From JAJXWB01 sp965246795 (GTDB taxonomy: Bacteria; Pseudomonadota; Alphaproteobacteria; Rhizobiales; Beijerinckiaceae), in contig CBDFFN010000021.1 of assembly GCA_965246795.1 (NCBI GenBank), positions 186,001 through 250,000 on the forward strand: a DNA stretch of 64,000 nt. Direction: 5' to 3'. Position 1 is the first letter of the stretch. Every line of letters starts with the position of its first letter. The notes under the pieces are model-generated. The model saw only the letters and a program-made list of their open reading frames with translations, was not told the origin of the DNA and did not search any database. The translations under genes and the position numbers were made by a program. Positions 8,722 through 16,815 of the stretch are shown piece by piece.

Positions 8722-9669
8722 TCAGCTCCTCTGCACGCGTGGATCGAGCAGCGCCTGCACGATATCGACGATCATGTTGAGGATGACGAAGAACATCGCC
8801 AGCACGAGGATCGTGCCCTGCAACAGCGGGAGATCACGCTGGAAGATCGCGTTCCCGAGCAGGAAGCCCGTGCCGGGCCACGAGAACACCGTCTCGATGA
8901 GGATCGATCCGCCGAGGAGATAGCCGAGTTGCAGACCCATAACAGACAGCGCCGTCGGCGCGGCGTTCTTCACGACATGGCGGAAAACGCCGAGGTCCAT
9001 CAGGCCTTTCGCGCGCAACGAGGTCACGAATTCCTGGCTGAGGATTTCCGCCACCAGCGCGCGCACCGTGCGCGAAATAATGCCCATCGGGATGACCGAC
9101 AGCGTGATCGCCGGCAAGATCATGAAGCGAAAATGCTCCCAGTCGAGCCGCGATCCAGTGCCGGGCCCGGCACCGACCGCCGGCAGCCAGCCGAGCTGCA
9201 CGGAGAAGATGATGACGAGCACCATGCCGAGCCAGTAATGCGGCACGGACACGCCGAGCACCGCGATCAGCGATGTCACACGGTCGATAATCGAACCGCG
9301 GAAATAGCCGGCGACGAAACCGAAGAGGCAACCAAAGAAGAAGCCGATCATCGTCGCGAGAATAGCGATTGTGATCGTGTTGCCGACGGCGTCGCGAATT
9401 TCGTCGTAAACCGGCCGGCCCGATGCGATGGACCGCCCAAGATCGCCGCCGAGCGCCTTCGTCAACCAGATCCAGAACTGCACGGGCAGCGGCCGATCGA
9501 AGCCGTAAAGTTTGCGCATCTCCTCCTGCATTGCAGCCGACGCATCGGGCGGCAGGACGGAATTCAAGGGATCGCCCGGGGCGATATGCACGAGCAAAAA
9601 ACAGACGACGCTGACGCCAAATGCCACCGGGAGAGCGTAGAGCAGGCGCTTGGCGAGATATGTGAGCAT
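8722..9669 (-). CDS. Peptide-type ABC transporter permease (DppB-like)
   Basis: A 315-residue inner-membrane permease with the DppB N-terminus MLTYLAKRLLYALPVAFGVSVV and LLVHIAPGDPLNSVLPP. It also has an EAA-type loop (LRAKGLMDLGVFRHVVKNAAPTALSVMG) and a C-terminus ending IVDIVQALLDPRVQRS. It is the first permease of the minus-strand transporter operon, 8 bp after the amidase stop. It forms the channel with the DppC-like subunit. Confidence 0.92.
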   Translation of the reverse strand: MLTYLAKRLLYALPVAFGVSVVCFLLVHIAPGDPLNSVLPPDASAAMQEEMRKLYGFDRPLPVQFWIWLTKALGGDLGRSIASGRPVYDEIRDAVGNTITIAILATMIGFFFGCLFGFVAGYFRGSIIDRVTSLIAVLGVSVPHYWLGMVLVIIFSVQLGWLPAVGAGPGTGSRLDWEHFRFMILPAITLSVIPMGIISRTVRALVAEILSQEFVTSLRAKGLMDLGVFRHVVKNAAPTALSVMGLQLGYLLGGSILIETVFSWPGTGFLLGNAIFQRDLPLLQGTILVLAMFFVILNMIVDIVQALLDPRVQRS

Positions 9670-9677
9670 CGCCAGCG

Positions 9678-11087
9678 CTACTCCATGACCGGACGGCGCA
9701 GATGGAAGTCGGTCGACGCCTGCCAGGCCGCACCGATGCGAAGCGCCATCGCCTCGTTGTAACTACTGCAGACGATCTGCAGCGAGAGCGGCAAGCCACC
9801 GGACGTGAAGCCGTTCGGCAGCGAAAGCGCGCAGAGTTCGAGCAGATTGCCGAAGCGCGTAAAGCGCGAGGGCACCTTGTCCTCATCCACCTCCGCGAGC
9901 GGTATAGCGGCCGTTTCGGTCGTCGGCGTCAGGAAGGCATCGACGCTTTGCATGCGCTCGTGGAAGGCCGCTTTCCATTCGGCCATACGGCGCTTGGTCT
10001 TGAGATAATCGTGCGCGGTGATGCCCTGCCCCGCCAGCACGCGCTTCCGCACGGCCTCATCGACGGGCAGGCCGGAATCCTCCGCCGTCGCGCGATTGAA
10101 ATAGAAGGACTCCGCGAAGGTGACGTCGTTGGCAGCGACAATATCGATGAAGGTGAAGGGCAGATCGATATCGACAATTTCGGCGCCGAGTTTTTCCAAT
10201 GTCGCAAGCGACGCTTCGTAGGCCGCGAGCATGTCCGCCGACACGCCCTCACGCTCCGACGCCGGCATGCGCGCGAGCCTCAGGCCGCGCACACCGCGAT
10301 GCATCGTCAGCGATGGATCGTCCCGCACGACACCGCGGGTAAGCGGGTCGAGCGGATCGGGGCCGGCGAGCACATCGTAAAGCAACGCCGCATCCTCGAC
10401 GCTGCGCGCCATTGGACCGGGCGTGTCGAGCGAATTCGATAGCGGAATGATCCCGAACGTGCTCACGCGCCCGATCGTGACCTTCAGCCCCGTTAATCCA
10501 CAGAAGGCCGAAGGCAGCCGCACGGAGCCGCCCGTGTCGGTGCCGATCGCCCAAGGCGCGAAGCCCGCAGCAACCGCGACCCCGGACCCGTTGCTGGAGC
10601 CTCCAGGTGTACGCGGCACCGTCATGTCCCACGGATTCCAGGGCGTGCCCATGTGCTCGTTGGTGCCCCAGCCGCCCATCGCGAATTCGACCGTGTGGGT
10701 CTTGCCGAGCACGATCATGCCTTGCGCGATCATGCGCTTCGCGATCGTCGCGGTGGCGGTCGAGCGTCGGCCGCGTTTGGACGGCGAACCGCCGGTCGTG
10801 ATGCGGCCTTCGAGATCGATCAAGTCTTTCAGCGCGACAGGCACACCATGCAGCGGCCCGACGGCATGTCCGGAACGGATCGCCTTATCGGCACCTTCGG
10901 CTGCAAGTCGTGCGTCGGCGCGATAGACATCGACGAAGGCCTGCAGTTTCGGTTCGAAGCGATCGATGCGCGCGAGCAGGGCATCGACGACATCGACAGG
11001 CGAAAGCTTTCGTGCCGCGATCGCGTGCGAAAGCGCCGCCGCGCCCATCAGTGCAGGGTCTGTCGGAATACGTCCGCCTGCGTTCAC
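9678..11087 (-). CDS. Amidase signature family protein
   Basis: A 469-residue amidase. The Ser-cisSer-Lys triad is visible: lysine in VALKDLIDLEGRITTGG near residue 85, and the serine-rich loop PGGSSNGSGVAVAAG with GTDTGGSVRLPSAFCG around residues 165-200. The family hydrolyses amides or carbamoyl groups; the substrate is unknown here. It lies between the transporter permeases and their binding protein, so it probably acts on the imported compound. The ATG at 11087 gives a normal N-terminus (MNAGGRIPTDPALMGAAALSHAI). It is distinct from gatA further along the window. Confidence 0.9.
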   Translation of the reverse strand: MNAGGRIPTDPALMGAAALSHAIAARKLSPVDVVDALLARIDRFEPKLQAFVDVYRADARLAAEGADKAIRSGHAVGPLHGVPVALKDLIDLEGRITTGGSPSKRGRRSTATATIAKRMIAQGMIVLGKTHTVEFAMGGWGTNEHMGTPWNPWDMTVPRTPGGSSNGSGVAVAAGFAPWAIGTDTGGSVRLPSAFCGLTGLKVTIGRVSTFGIIPLSNSLDTPGPMARSVEDAALLYDVLAGPDPLDPLTRGVVRDDPSLTMHRGVRGLRLARMPASEREGVSADMLAAYEASLATLEKLGAEIVDIDLPFTFIDIVAANDVTFAESFYFNRATAEDSGLPVDEAVRKRVLAGQGITAHDYLKTKRRMAEWKAAFHERMQSVDAFLTPTTETAAIPLAEVDEDKVPSRFTRFGNLLELCALSLPNGFTSGGLPLSLQIVCSSYNEAMALRIGAAWQASTDFHLRRPVME

Positions 11088-11100
11088 GACAGCGCCCTCG

Positions 11101-12696
11101 CTACTGCATGCTCACCAGCGTCAGGTCCACGAACCACGACTGCGGCGAGACAAAGCCTTTGACGTTCTTGCTCATCGCGCGCGGGTTGAGGTCGTGCACG
11201 ATGTACAGCCACGGCGGATTGTCGACGAGCCGCTCGTGCGCCGCCTTGTAGGACGACGCGATGATTGTCGGGTCGGTCGAGTCGGCCAATGTCGCAAGAG
11301 ACTCTTCGAACTTGTCGTCTTTCCACTGTTCGAAATTGAAGCCGTTCGGCGCGAAATTCGCGGATGAGAAGTAGCGCACCATCACGCCAACATCGGACGA
11401 GGGCGAGCTGACGTTCAGTGCCTGCGCCCCTGCAAGGCTTGGGCTGTCGGGCGCGGCGCGTCCGGCGTTGAGCAGCACCTGCCACTCGACGACGTTGAAT
11501 TGCACATCGACGTTGCAGGCTTCCTTCATGCTCTGCTGCACATATTCGTTCATTGGCAGCGGCAGCATCTGGCCGGAGCCCGACGTCGAGATCATCACTT
11601 TCATCGTTAGCGGCTTCGCGGCAGTGAAGCCGGCTTCGGCCAGCATCTTTTTGCCCTTCGCCGGGTCGAACGTATAGGCGTTTTCCGGCTTGCCGAAATT
11701 CGGATCGCTCTTCTTCAGCCATCCCGCCGAGGGCTCCGCCGTGCCATTAAGCAAGGCTACGAGGCCCTCGCGATCGACGCAATAATTGAGCGCCTGCCGC
11801 ACCTTCACGTCTTTCAGCGGGCTGGCCGCCGCGCCGATATTGAAGAACCACGGCCACACATGCGGATAGGAGCCGCTGGTAATCGTGAAGCCCGCACTCT
11901 TCAGCGACGGGATCGCATCGGGCGGTGGCACCTCGATCCAGTCGACCTGCCCAGAGCGCAGTGCCGCGAGCCGAGCCGTCGCTTCGGGCAGCGGCAGCAG
12001 CGAGACCGTGTCGACCTTCGCTTTCTTCGCTGCGTCCCAATAGCCGTCGTTGCGCGCGAGTTCGACCGACTGGCGCGGCGTTACTTTCGTGATCTTGAAC
12101 GGTCCGGTGCCGGCCGCCGGAAGCGTCGCGACCTTCGTCCAGTCACGGCCCGCCTTTTCAAAGGACGCCGGCGACGTGAAAAGCAGATAGACCGCCATGT
12201 AAGGAAAGTACGATGCCGCTGTCTTGGTCGTAATGGCGACGGTGTAGTCGTCAACTTTTCGATATGTGCCCATGACGGGGACACGCGCGCGGGAGATACC
12301 AGCCGCAGGCGGCTCGAATTGCGGGCTGTCGTTTTTGAAGAAGCGATCGAGATTCCACAGCACCGCATCGGCGTTGAAGTCGGTGCCGTCGTGGAATTTC
12401 ACGCCTTTGCGAAGATGGAAGAGCCACGTCTTCTTGTCTTCCGGCGCCTGTTCCCAACTCTCCGCAAGGCCCGGCCGCAGACCGGCAAGCTGCTTGTTGT
12501 CGGCGAGGTCCCAAAGCACGAGCCCTTCGAAAATCGGGTAGCCCATGAAGCGCATGCCTTCGAAGCCGTTGTTCGGCAGACCGGTCGCGGTCGGAATATC
12601 CGACGCGGTCATGCCGATGCGCAGCGACGACGCAGCATGCGCCGGAGAAAGCGGCAATAAAGCGCAAAGGAGTGTCAGTAGCGCAGGGCGAACCAT
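11101..12696 (-). CDS. Peptide-type ABC transporter periplasmic binding protein (SBP family 5)
   Basis: A 531-residue exported protein with a Sec signal peptide (MVRPALLTLLCALLPLSPAHA, cleavage near residue 21). Family-5 hallmarks follow: GLRPGLAESWEQAPEDKKTWLFHLRKGVKFHDGTDFNADAVLWNLDRFF near residue 80, and KDVKVRQALNYCVDREGLV near residue 290. It captures the substrate in the periplasm for the DppBCDF-like permease complex. It is first in the minus-strand operon, 13 bp before the amidase. A specificity for peptides versus other amides cannot be read. Confidence 0.92.
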   Translation of the reverse strand: MVRPALLTLLCALLPLSPAHAASSLRIGMTASDIPTATGLPNNGFEGMRFMGYPIFEGLVLWDLADNKQLAGLRPGLAESWEQAPEDKKTWLFHLRKGVKFHDGTDFNADAVLWNLDRFFKNDSPQFEPPAAGISRARVPVMGTYRKVDDYTVAITTKTAASYFPYMAVYLLFTSPASFEKAGRDWTKVATLPAAGTGPFKITKVTPRQSVELARNDGYWDAAKKAKVDTVSLLPLPEATARLAALRSGQVDWIEVPPPDAIPSLKSAGFTITSGSYPHVWPWFFNIGAAASPLKDVKVRQALNYCVDREGLVALLNGTAEPSAGWLKKSDPNFGKPENAYTFDPAKGKKMLAEAGFTAAKPLTMKVMISTSGSGQMLPLPMNEYVQQSMKEACNVDVQFNVVEWQVLLNAGRAAPDSPSLAGAQALNVSSPSSDVGVMVRYFSSANFAPNGFNFEQWKDDKFEESLATLADSTDPTIIASSYKAAHERLVDNPPWLYIVHDLNPRAMSKNVKGFVSPQSWFVDLTLVSMQ

Positions 12697-12820
12697 CGGG
12701 CAGCTCCGGTCAGGGTCTCCTGAAACTGCAATTCAAGGGCCATCACCGGGACCGGGCACGGTGATTGCATGCAATTCGGCGTTCAGGCCGGCGCGTCCGG
12801 TCCATCGAGAGGGAAGATCG

Positions 12821-13771
12821 ATGCTCCACCGCCGTCAATTCGTCGCCACGCTCGGCGCGGGCCTTGTCGCCGCGCCTACAGTCCTGCGCGCGCAACAACC
12901 TGTCGTCATCAAAATGGGCGCGCTGAAACTCATCCATTCGATCGCGCCCTATTTCTATGAGCGCTTTACGCCCGCAGGCTACAAAGTAGAGATCATCCCC
13001 TTCGAGAGTCCGAGCGAAGGCAAGAACGCCGTCGTGACGAAGACCGTCGATTTCGGCATGTTCGGCATCGCGGCTGCGACACTCGGCGCTGCGGCGGGCG
13101 AGCCGATCACGGTTATCGCCAGCGCCTGCAACAAAGGCATGGCTGTCGTCGCTGGCAAAGATAGCGGCATCGGCTCGATCAAGGAACTCAAGGGCAAGAA
13201 GGTCGCGATCTGGCCGGGCTCCACGCAGGAAGTCTTCATCCTCGAACGCCTCAAGATGGAAGGCATGTCGATCAAGGATGTGCAATCCGTGCGCGTCTCC
13301 TTCAGTGAGATGCCGCTCGTGCTCGCACGCGGCGATGTCGACGCCTATGTCGGCGCCGAGCCCGGCCCCGGCGTCAGCCTCGCGACGGGCGTCGGCAAGA
13401 TTGTCGAATATCCCTATGGCACCGCGATGGGCGCGCTGAACATGGTCTTCGGCGCGCATCGCGACATGCTCGCCGAGAAGCCCGAGCTCGTGCGTGTCAT
13501 TCTCGGCATCCACCGCCGTGCGTCGGAATTCGCAATGGCGAACCGCAACGAGATGGTTGCGATGGCCGTGAGCAAACTCGGCCAGAAGAAGGATGCGATC
13601 GAGGCGTCCGCACCGAACGTCGACCTGACCTGGCGCTTCGGCGACACCGAAATCTCGCAAGCAAAGACCTACGCCGAACACATGCTCGAACTGAAGCAGA
13701 TCAAGCGTCTGCCCGAGTTCGCCACCTTCTTCGATACACGCTTCGTCAATGAGCTGATGAAGCAATCGTGA
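12821..13771 (+). CDS. NMT1/SsuA-type ABC transporter substrate-binding protein
   Basis: A 316-residue exported protein. The N-terminus MLHRRQFVATLGAGLVAAPTVLRAQ carries an Arg-Arg and a hydrophobic stretch, so Tat or Sec export is likely. The body (KMGALKLIHSIAPYFYERF, KGKKVAIWPGSTQEVFILERL, MPLVLARGDVDAYVGAEP) resembles binding proteins for sulfonates, nitrate or pyrimidine precursors. The start is the ATG at 12821; the open frame begins earlier but overlaps the divergent binding-protein gene. The next gene overlaps its stop (GTGA). The ligand is unknown. Confidence 0.88.
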   Translation: MLHRRQFVATLGAGLVAAPTVLRAQQPVVIKMGALKLIHSIAPYFYERFTPAGYKVEIIPFESPSEGKNAVVTKTVDFGMFGIAAATLGAAAGEPITVIASACNKGMAVVAGKDSGIGSIKELKGKKVAIWPGSTQEVFILERLKMEGMSIKDVQSVRVSFSEMPLVLARGDVDAYVGAEPGPGVSLATGVGKIVEYPYGTAMGALNMVFGAHRDMLAEKPELVRVILGIHRRASEFAMANRNEMVAMAVSKLGQKKDAIEASAPNVDLTWRFGDTEISQAKTYAEHMLELKQIKRLPEFATFFDTRFVNELMKQS

Positions 13772-14628
13772 GCGCCGTGACCGACGCGCCGTCGGTCGCT
13801 GCGGACGACGCGGAGCCGATCGCGCGCAACGACAAGGCGCGGATCATCCGGACGTGGTGGACGGATGCAGCTCTCGCCTGCGCCGTTCCCCTCGCGATGC
13901 TGGCTTTCTGGTACTTCGCGACGCGAAACCAGAAATTCAGCCTCATTCCGCGTCCCGGCGAAGTCGCGACGACACTCTACGATCTCGCGGTTGGCGGCAT
14001 CAACGACGATGCTTTCAGCGCGACGTTACTCGATCACATCATCGCATCACTCGGCCGCGTTTACGGCGGGTTTGGCCTCGCCGTGATCGCCGCTTTGCCG
14101 CTTGGGCTGTTGATCGGCCGCCTACCGATCGTGCGAAAGCTGCTCGATCCGGCGCTGCAAATCTTGCGGCCGATTCCTGTGACGGCATGGCTGCCGCTCG
14201 CGATGATCATGTTTGGGCTCGGCCCAAAGTCTGCTTTCTTCCTCGTCTTCCTCGGCGCTTTCTATCCCATCCTCCTGAACACAATTTTCGGCGTGCGCTC
14301 GGTCGAGCCTCGCCTGTTCGAGGCGGCCGCGATGCTGGGCTGCCAAGGCAGCCGTCAGTTTTCCCGCGTTGTTCTTCCGGCTGCTCTGCCCGGTATTTTC
14401 ACGGGCCTGCGGCTCGGGCTCGGCCTCGCATGGTTCGTCATCGTCGTCGGCGAGATGACCGGCATTCAAACCGGGCTCGGCGCGATCATCATGGAAGCGC
14501 GCCAGCTTTCGCGCACCGATGTCGTGATCTCTGGCATGCTCGTGATCGGCGTTCTCGGCTTTCTCTCCGACACGGCTATTGCGTGGATCGGTCGCCGTCT
14601 TCTTGCGTGGAGCCCGAACCATGCCTGA
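13768..14628 (+). CDS. SsuC/TauC-type ABC transporter permease
   Basis: A 286-residue inner-membrane permease starting with GTG inside the stop of the binding-protein gene (GTGA overlap). It has about six membrane helices, beginning at AALACAVPLAMLAFWYF near residue 30. The family EAA loop is EAAAMLGCQGSRQFSRVVLPAALPGIFTGLRLG around residues 185-215, followed by ETGIQ-type GEMTGIQTGLGAIIMEARQL. It forms the channel of the SsuABC/TauABC-like importer. Confidence 0.9.
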   Translation: MSAVTDAPSVAADDAEPIARNDKARIIRTWWTDAALACAVPLAMLAFWYFATRNQKFSLIPRPGEVATTLYDLAVGGINDDAFSATLLDHIIASLGRVYGGFGLAVIAALPLGLLIGRLPIVRKLLDPALQILRPIPVTAWLPLAMIMFGLGPKSAFFLVFLGAFYPILLNTIFGVRSVEPRLFEAAAMLGCQGSRQFSRVVLPAALPGIFTGLRLGLGLAWFVIVVGEMTGIQTGLGAIIMEARQLSRTDVVISGMLVIGVLGFLSDTAIAWIGRRLLAWSPNHA

Positions 14629-15400
14629 GCAGAAGCTGCCCATTCTCGACGTGAAAAATGCGGGCAAGATCTACGGAGGGCGCGGCCAGCCGATCGAAGC
14701 ATTGCGCGGCGCGAACCTTACCGTGCAGAAAGGAGAATTTATCTGCCTCATCGGCGCATCAGGCTGCGGAAAGTCGACGCTGCTGCGCATGGTCGCGGGC
14801 TTCGAAGACGCGACGAGCGGCGAAGTGTTCATGTGGGGCAAGCAAGTTTCCGGTCCCGGCCCGTCGCGCGGCATGGTGTTTCAAGACTACGGTCTGTTTC
14901 CCTGGCTCACCGTGCGCGACAATATCGGGTTCGGGCCGAAATCCTGCGGTCTCGCCAGCCACGTCGTGCGCGAGAAGGTGGAGAAATTCCTCGAACTCGT
15001 CGGCCTGCAGAAATTCGCCGACGCCTATCCGCATCAGCTTTCCGGTGGCATGAAGCAGCGTGTCGCCATCGCGCGCGTCCTCGCCAATGATGCGGAAGTC
15101 GTACTGATGGACGAGCCTTTCGGCGCGCTGGATGCCATGACGCGCGAACGCCTGCAGGACGAACTTGTCGAACTGTGGGCGCGCACTGGCCTAACCGTTA
15201 TCTTCGTCACGCATTCCATCGATGAAGCGGTGTTTCTCGCCGATCGTGTCGTCGTGATGTCGCCTGGCCCCGGCCGGATCGATCGCGAATATGCGATCGA
15301 CCTTCCGCGACCACGCGACTTCGCCTCGTCGCAATTCAACGAATGGCGACGGCTGCTATCGTCGCAATTGCATAGCCATCACGGGCGCAAGGTCGCCTGA
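14621..15400 (+). CDS. SsuB/TauB-type ABC transporter ATP-binding protein
   Basis: A 259-residue ATPase with Walker A GASGCGKSTLLRMVAGF, Q-loop VFQDYGLFPWLTV, signature LSGGMKQRVAIARVLA, and Walker B VVLMDEPFGALDAMTRERLQ. The ATG at 14621 overlaps the permease stop by 8 bp and gives the normal N-terminus MPEQKLPILDVKNAGKIYGG; the frame is open a little further upstream. It energises the adjacent SsuC-like permease. Confidence 0.93.
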   Translation: MPEQKLPILDVKNAGKIYGGRGQPIEALRGANLTVQKGEFICLIGASGCGKSTLLRMVAGFEDATSGEVFMWGKQVSGPGPSRGMVFQDYGLFPWLTVRDNIGFGPKSCGLASHVVREKVEKFLELVGLQKFADAYPHQLSGGMKQRVAIARVLANDAEVVLMDEPFGALDAMTRERLQDELVELWARTGLTVIFVTHSIDEAVFLADRVVVMSPGPGRIDREYAIDLPRPRDFASSQFNEWRRLLSSQLHSHHGRKVA

Positions 15401-15415
15401 GTACCGAACATACCG

Positions 15416-15928
15416 ATGTCTGACCCCGCAACATTCTCGATGCTGTTCCGCTACAACGCCTGGGCGGACGATGTGTTGTTCGATGCGATGCGCAATCTTC
15501 CCAATGCGGTGCTGCATCAGGAAACAGGCACCCTCTTTAAATCGATGGTTGGCACGCTCAATCACAACCTACAGGTCGATCTGATCTGGCGTGCGCATAT
15601 GCTCGAAGAGAAGCACGGCTTCACCAGCCGCAAGGACATCATCCACGCGCGCTTTGCGGAAATTGTCGCCGCGCAGCGCGATATGAACACATGGTTCGTC
15701 GACTGGTGCGCGAGCCAGTCCGTCGCATCGCTCGACGAGTTCGTGTCCTTCCACTTCGTCTCGGGCAATCCCGGCCGCATGCGGCGCAGCGGGATGCTGC
15801 ATCACATTATCAACCACAAGACCTATCACCGCGGCTGGATCGCCGAGATGTTCTTCGAGCACGGCTTCGTTCCGCCTGAGAGCGACCTCTCGATTTTCCT
15901 CAGCGACCCCGTGCTTCACGCGGCCTGA
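15416..15928 (+). CDS. DinB-family four-helix protein
   Basis: A 170-residue DinB/YfiT-fold protein. The N-terminus reads MLFRYNAWADDVLFDAMRNLP. A histidine-containing segment (GTLNHNLQVDLIWRAHM) and the C-terminal HHIINHKTYHRGWIAEMF supply the three histidines that bind a divalent metal in this superfamily. Members act as thiol-dependent transferases or have unknown roles. It starts 15 bp after the transporter ATPase and is likely co-transcribed, hinting at a role in processing the imported substrate, which is inference only. Confidence 0.82.
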   Translation: MSDPATFSMLFRYNAWADDVLFDAMRNLPNAVLHQETGTLFKSMVGTLNHNLQVDLIWRAHMLEEKHGFTSRKDIIHARFAEIVAAQRDMNTWFVDWCASQSVASLDEFVSFHFVSGNPGRMRRSGMLHHIINHKTYHRGWIAEMFFEHGFVPPESDLSIFLSDPVLHAA

Positions 15929-15989
15929 CCACGCTGCTTTGCTGTCGCCACATGCCGTGCAACGCTGCCGAAGTGAGACGGAGAGCACT

Positions 15990-16811
15990 TTGATCGACTG
16001 GGGTCGCATGAGCCGCGCGGAACGCGACGCGGCCTACAACAATCGCGCAGCCGTTGCCGACTACGCCGACTGGATCGCGCGCTGGACCGAGATTTCGTCG
16101 GAACGCCGCAAGGGCGAGAACGTCCGCCTCGACGTTCCCTACGGTGCGCGCGAGCGCAACAAGGTCGATGTCTTTCCCGGCACGGACAAAAGCGCGCCGA
16201 CGCTCGTCTATATTCATGGCGGCTACTGGCAGATGGGCTCGCGCGACATGTACGCCTGCATGGGCGACGGCGTCGGTGCGCACGGCTGGTCAAGTGTTAT
16301 GGTGGGATACACGCTTGGGCCAGAAGCGAGCCTCACCAGCATCGTCGCCGAAATTCACGCGGCGATCGCTTTTGTCGGCGCGAACGCGGAAGCGTTTGGC
16401 CTCGGGTCGCGCCTGATCATTTCCGGCTGGTCGGCGGGTGGCCATCTCACCGCGATGGGTCTGTCGGCGCCGGCTGCGACGGCCGGCCTCGCGATTTCCG
16501 GCATCTACGAACTCGGGCCGTTGCGCGACACCTATCTCGATGCCGCGCTTTCCCTCACCGACACGGAAATCGAAACGCTCTCGCCGCTACGGCTTCCTCT
16601 AGTGCAAAAACCGCTCGCAATTGCTTACGGCACCGGCGAATTGCCGCCGCTCGTTGCAGACAGCCGCGCGCTGCACCGCCTGCGTAGCGCCGCGCATCTG
16701 CCGGGACCGCTCATCCCCATCCCGCATTGCAATCATTTCGATGCGCTTGACGAATTGCGAAAACCCGACGGCATCCTGACGCGCGCCGCGCTGGATATCG
16801 CAAGGACGTAG
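15990..16811 (+). CDS. Alpha/beta hydrolase, kynurenine-formamidase-like
   Basis: About 273 residues. It has HGGYW near residue 72 (the oxyanion segment of arylformamidases) and the nucleophile elbow GWSAGGHLTAMG near residue 147, with a C-terminal HCNHFDALDELR containing the likely catalytic histidine. The family hydrolyses N-formyl or ester bonds. The start is uncertain: TTG at 15990 has GGAGAG upstream; ATG at 16008 is an alternative; an ATG at 15939 is less likely. It continues the plus-strand catabolic run and faces the convergent AAA/TPR gene, only 4 bp apart. Confidence 0.8.
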   Translation: MIDWGRMSRAERDAAYNNRAAVADYADWIARWTEISSERRKGENVRLDVPYGARERNKVDVFPGTDKSAPTLVYIHGGYWQMGSRDMYACMGDGVGAHGWSSVMVGYTLGPEASLTSIVAEIHAAIAFVGANAEAFGLGSRLIISGWSAGGHLTAMGLSAPAATAGLAISGIYELGPLRDTYLDAALSLTDTEIETLSPLRLPLVQKPLAIAYGTGELPPLVADSRALHRLRSAAHLPGPLIPIPHCNHFDALDELRKPDGILTRAALDIART

Positions 16812-16815
16812 TCGT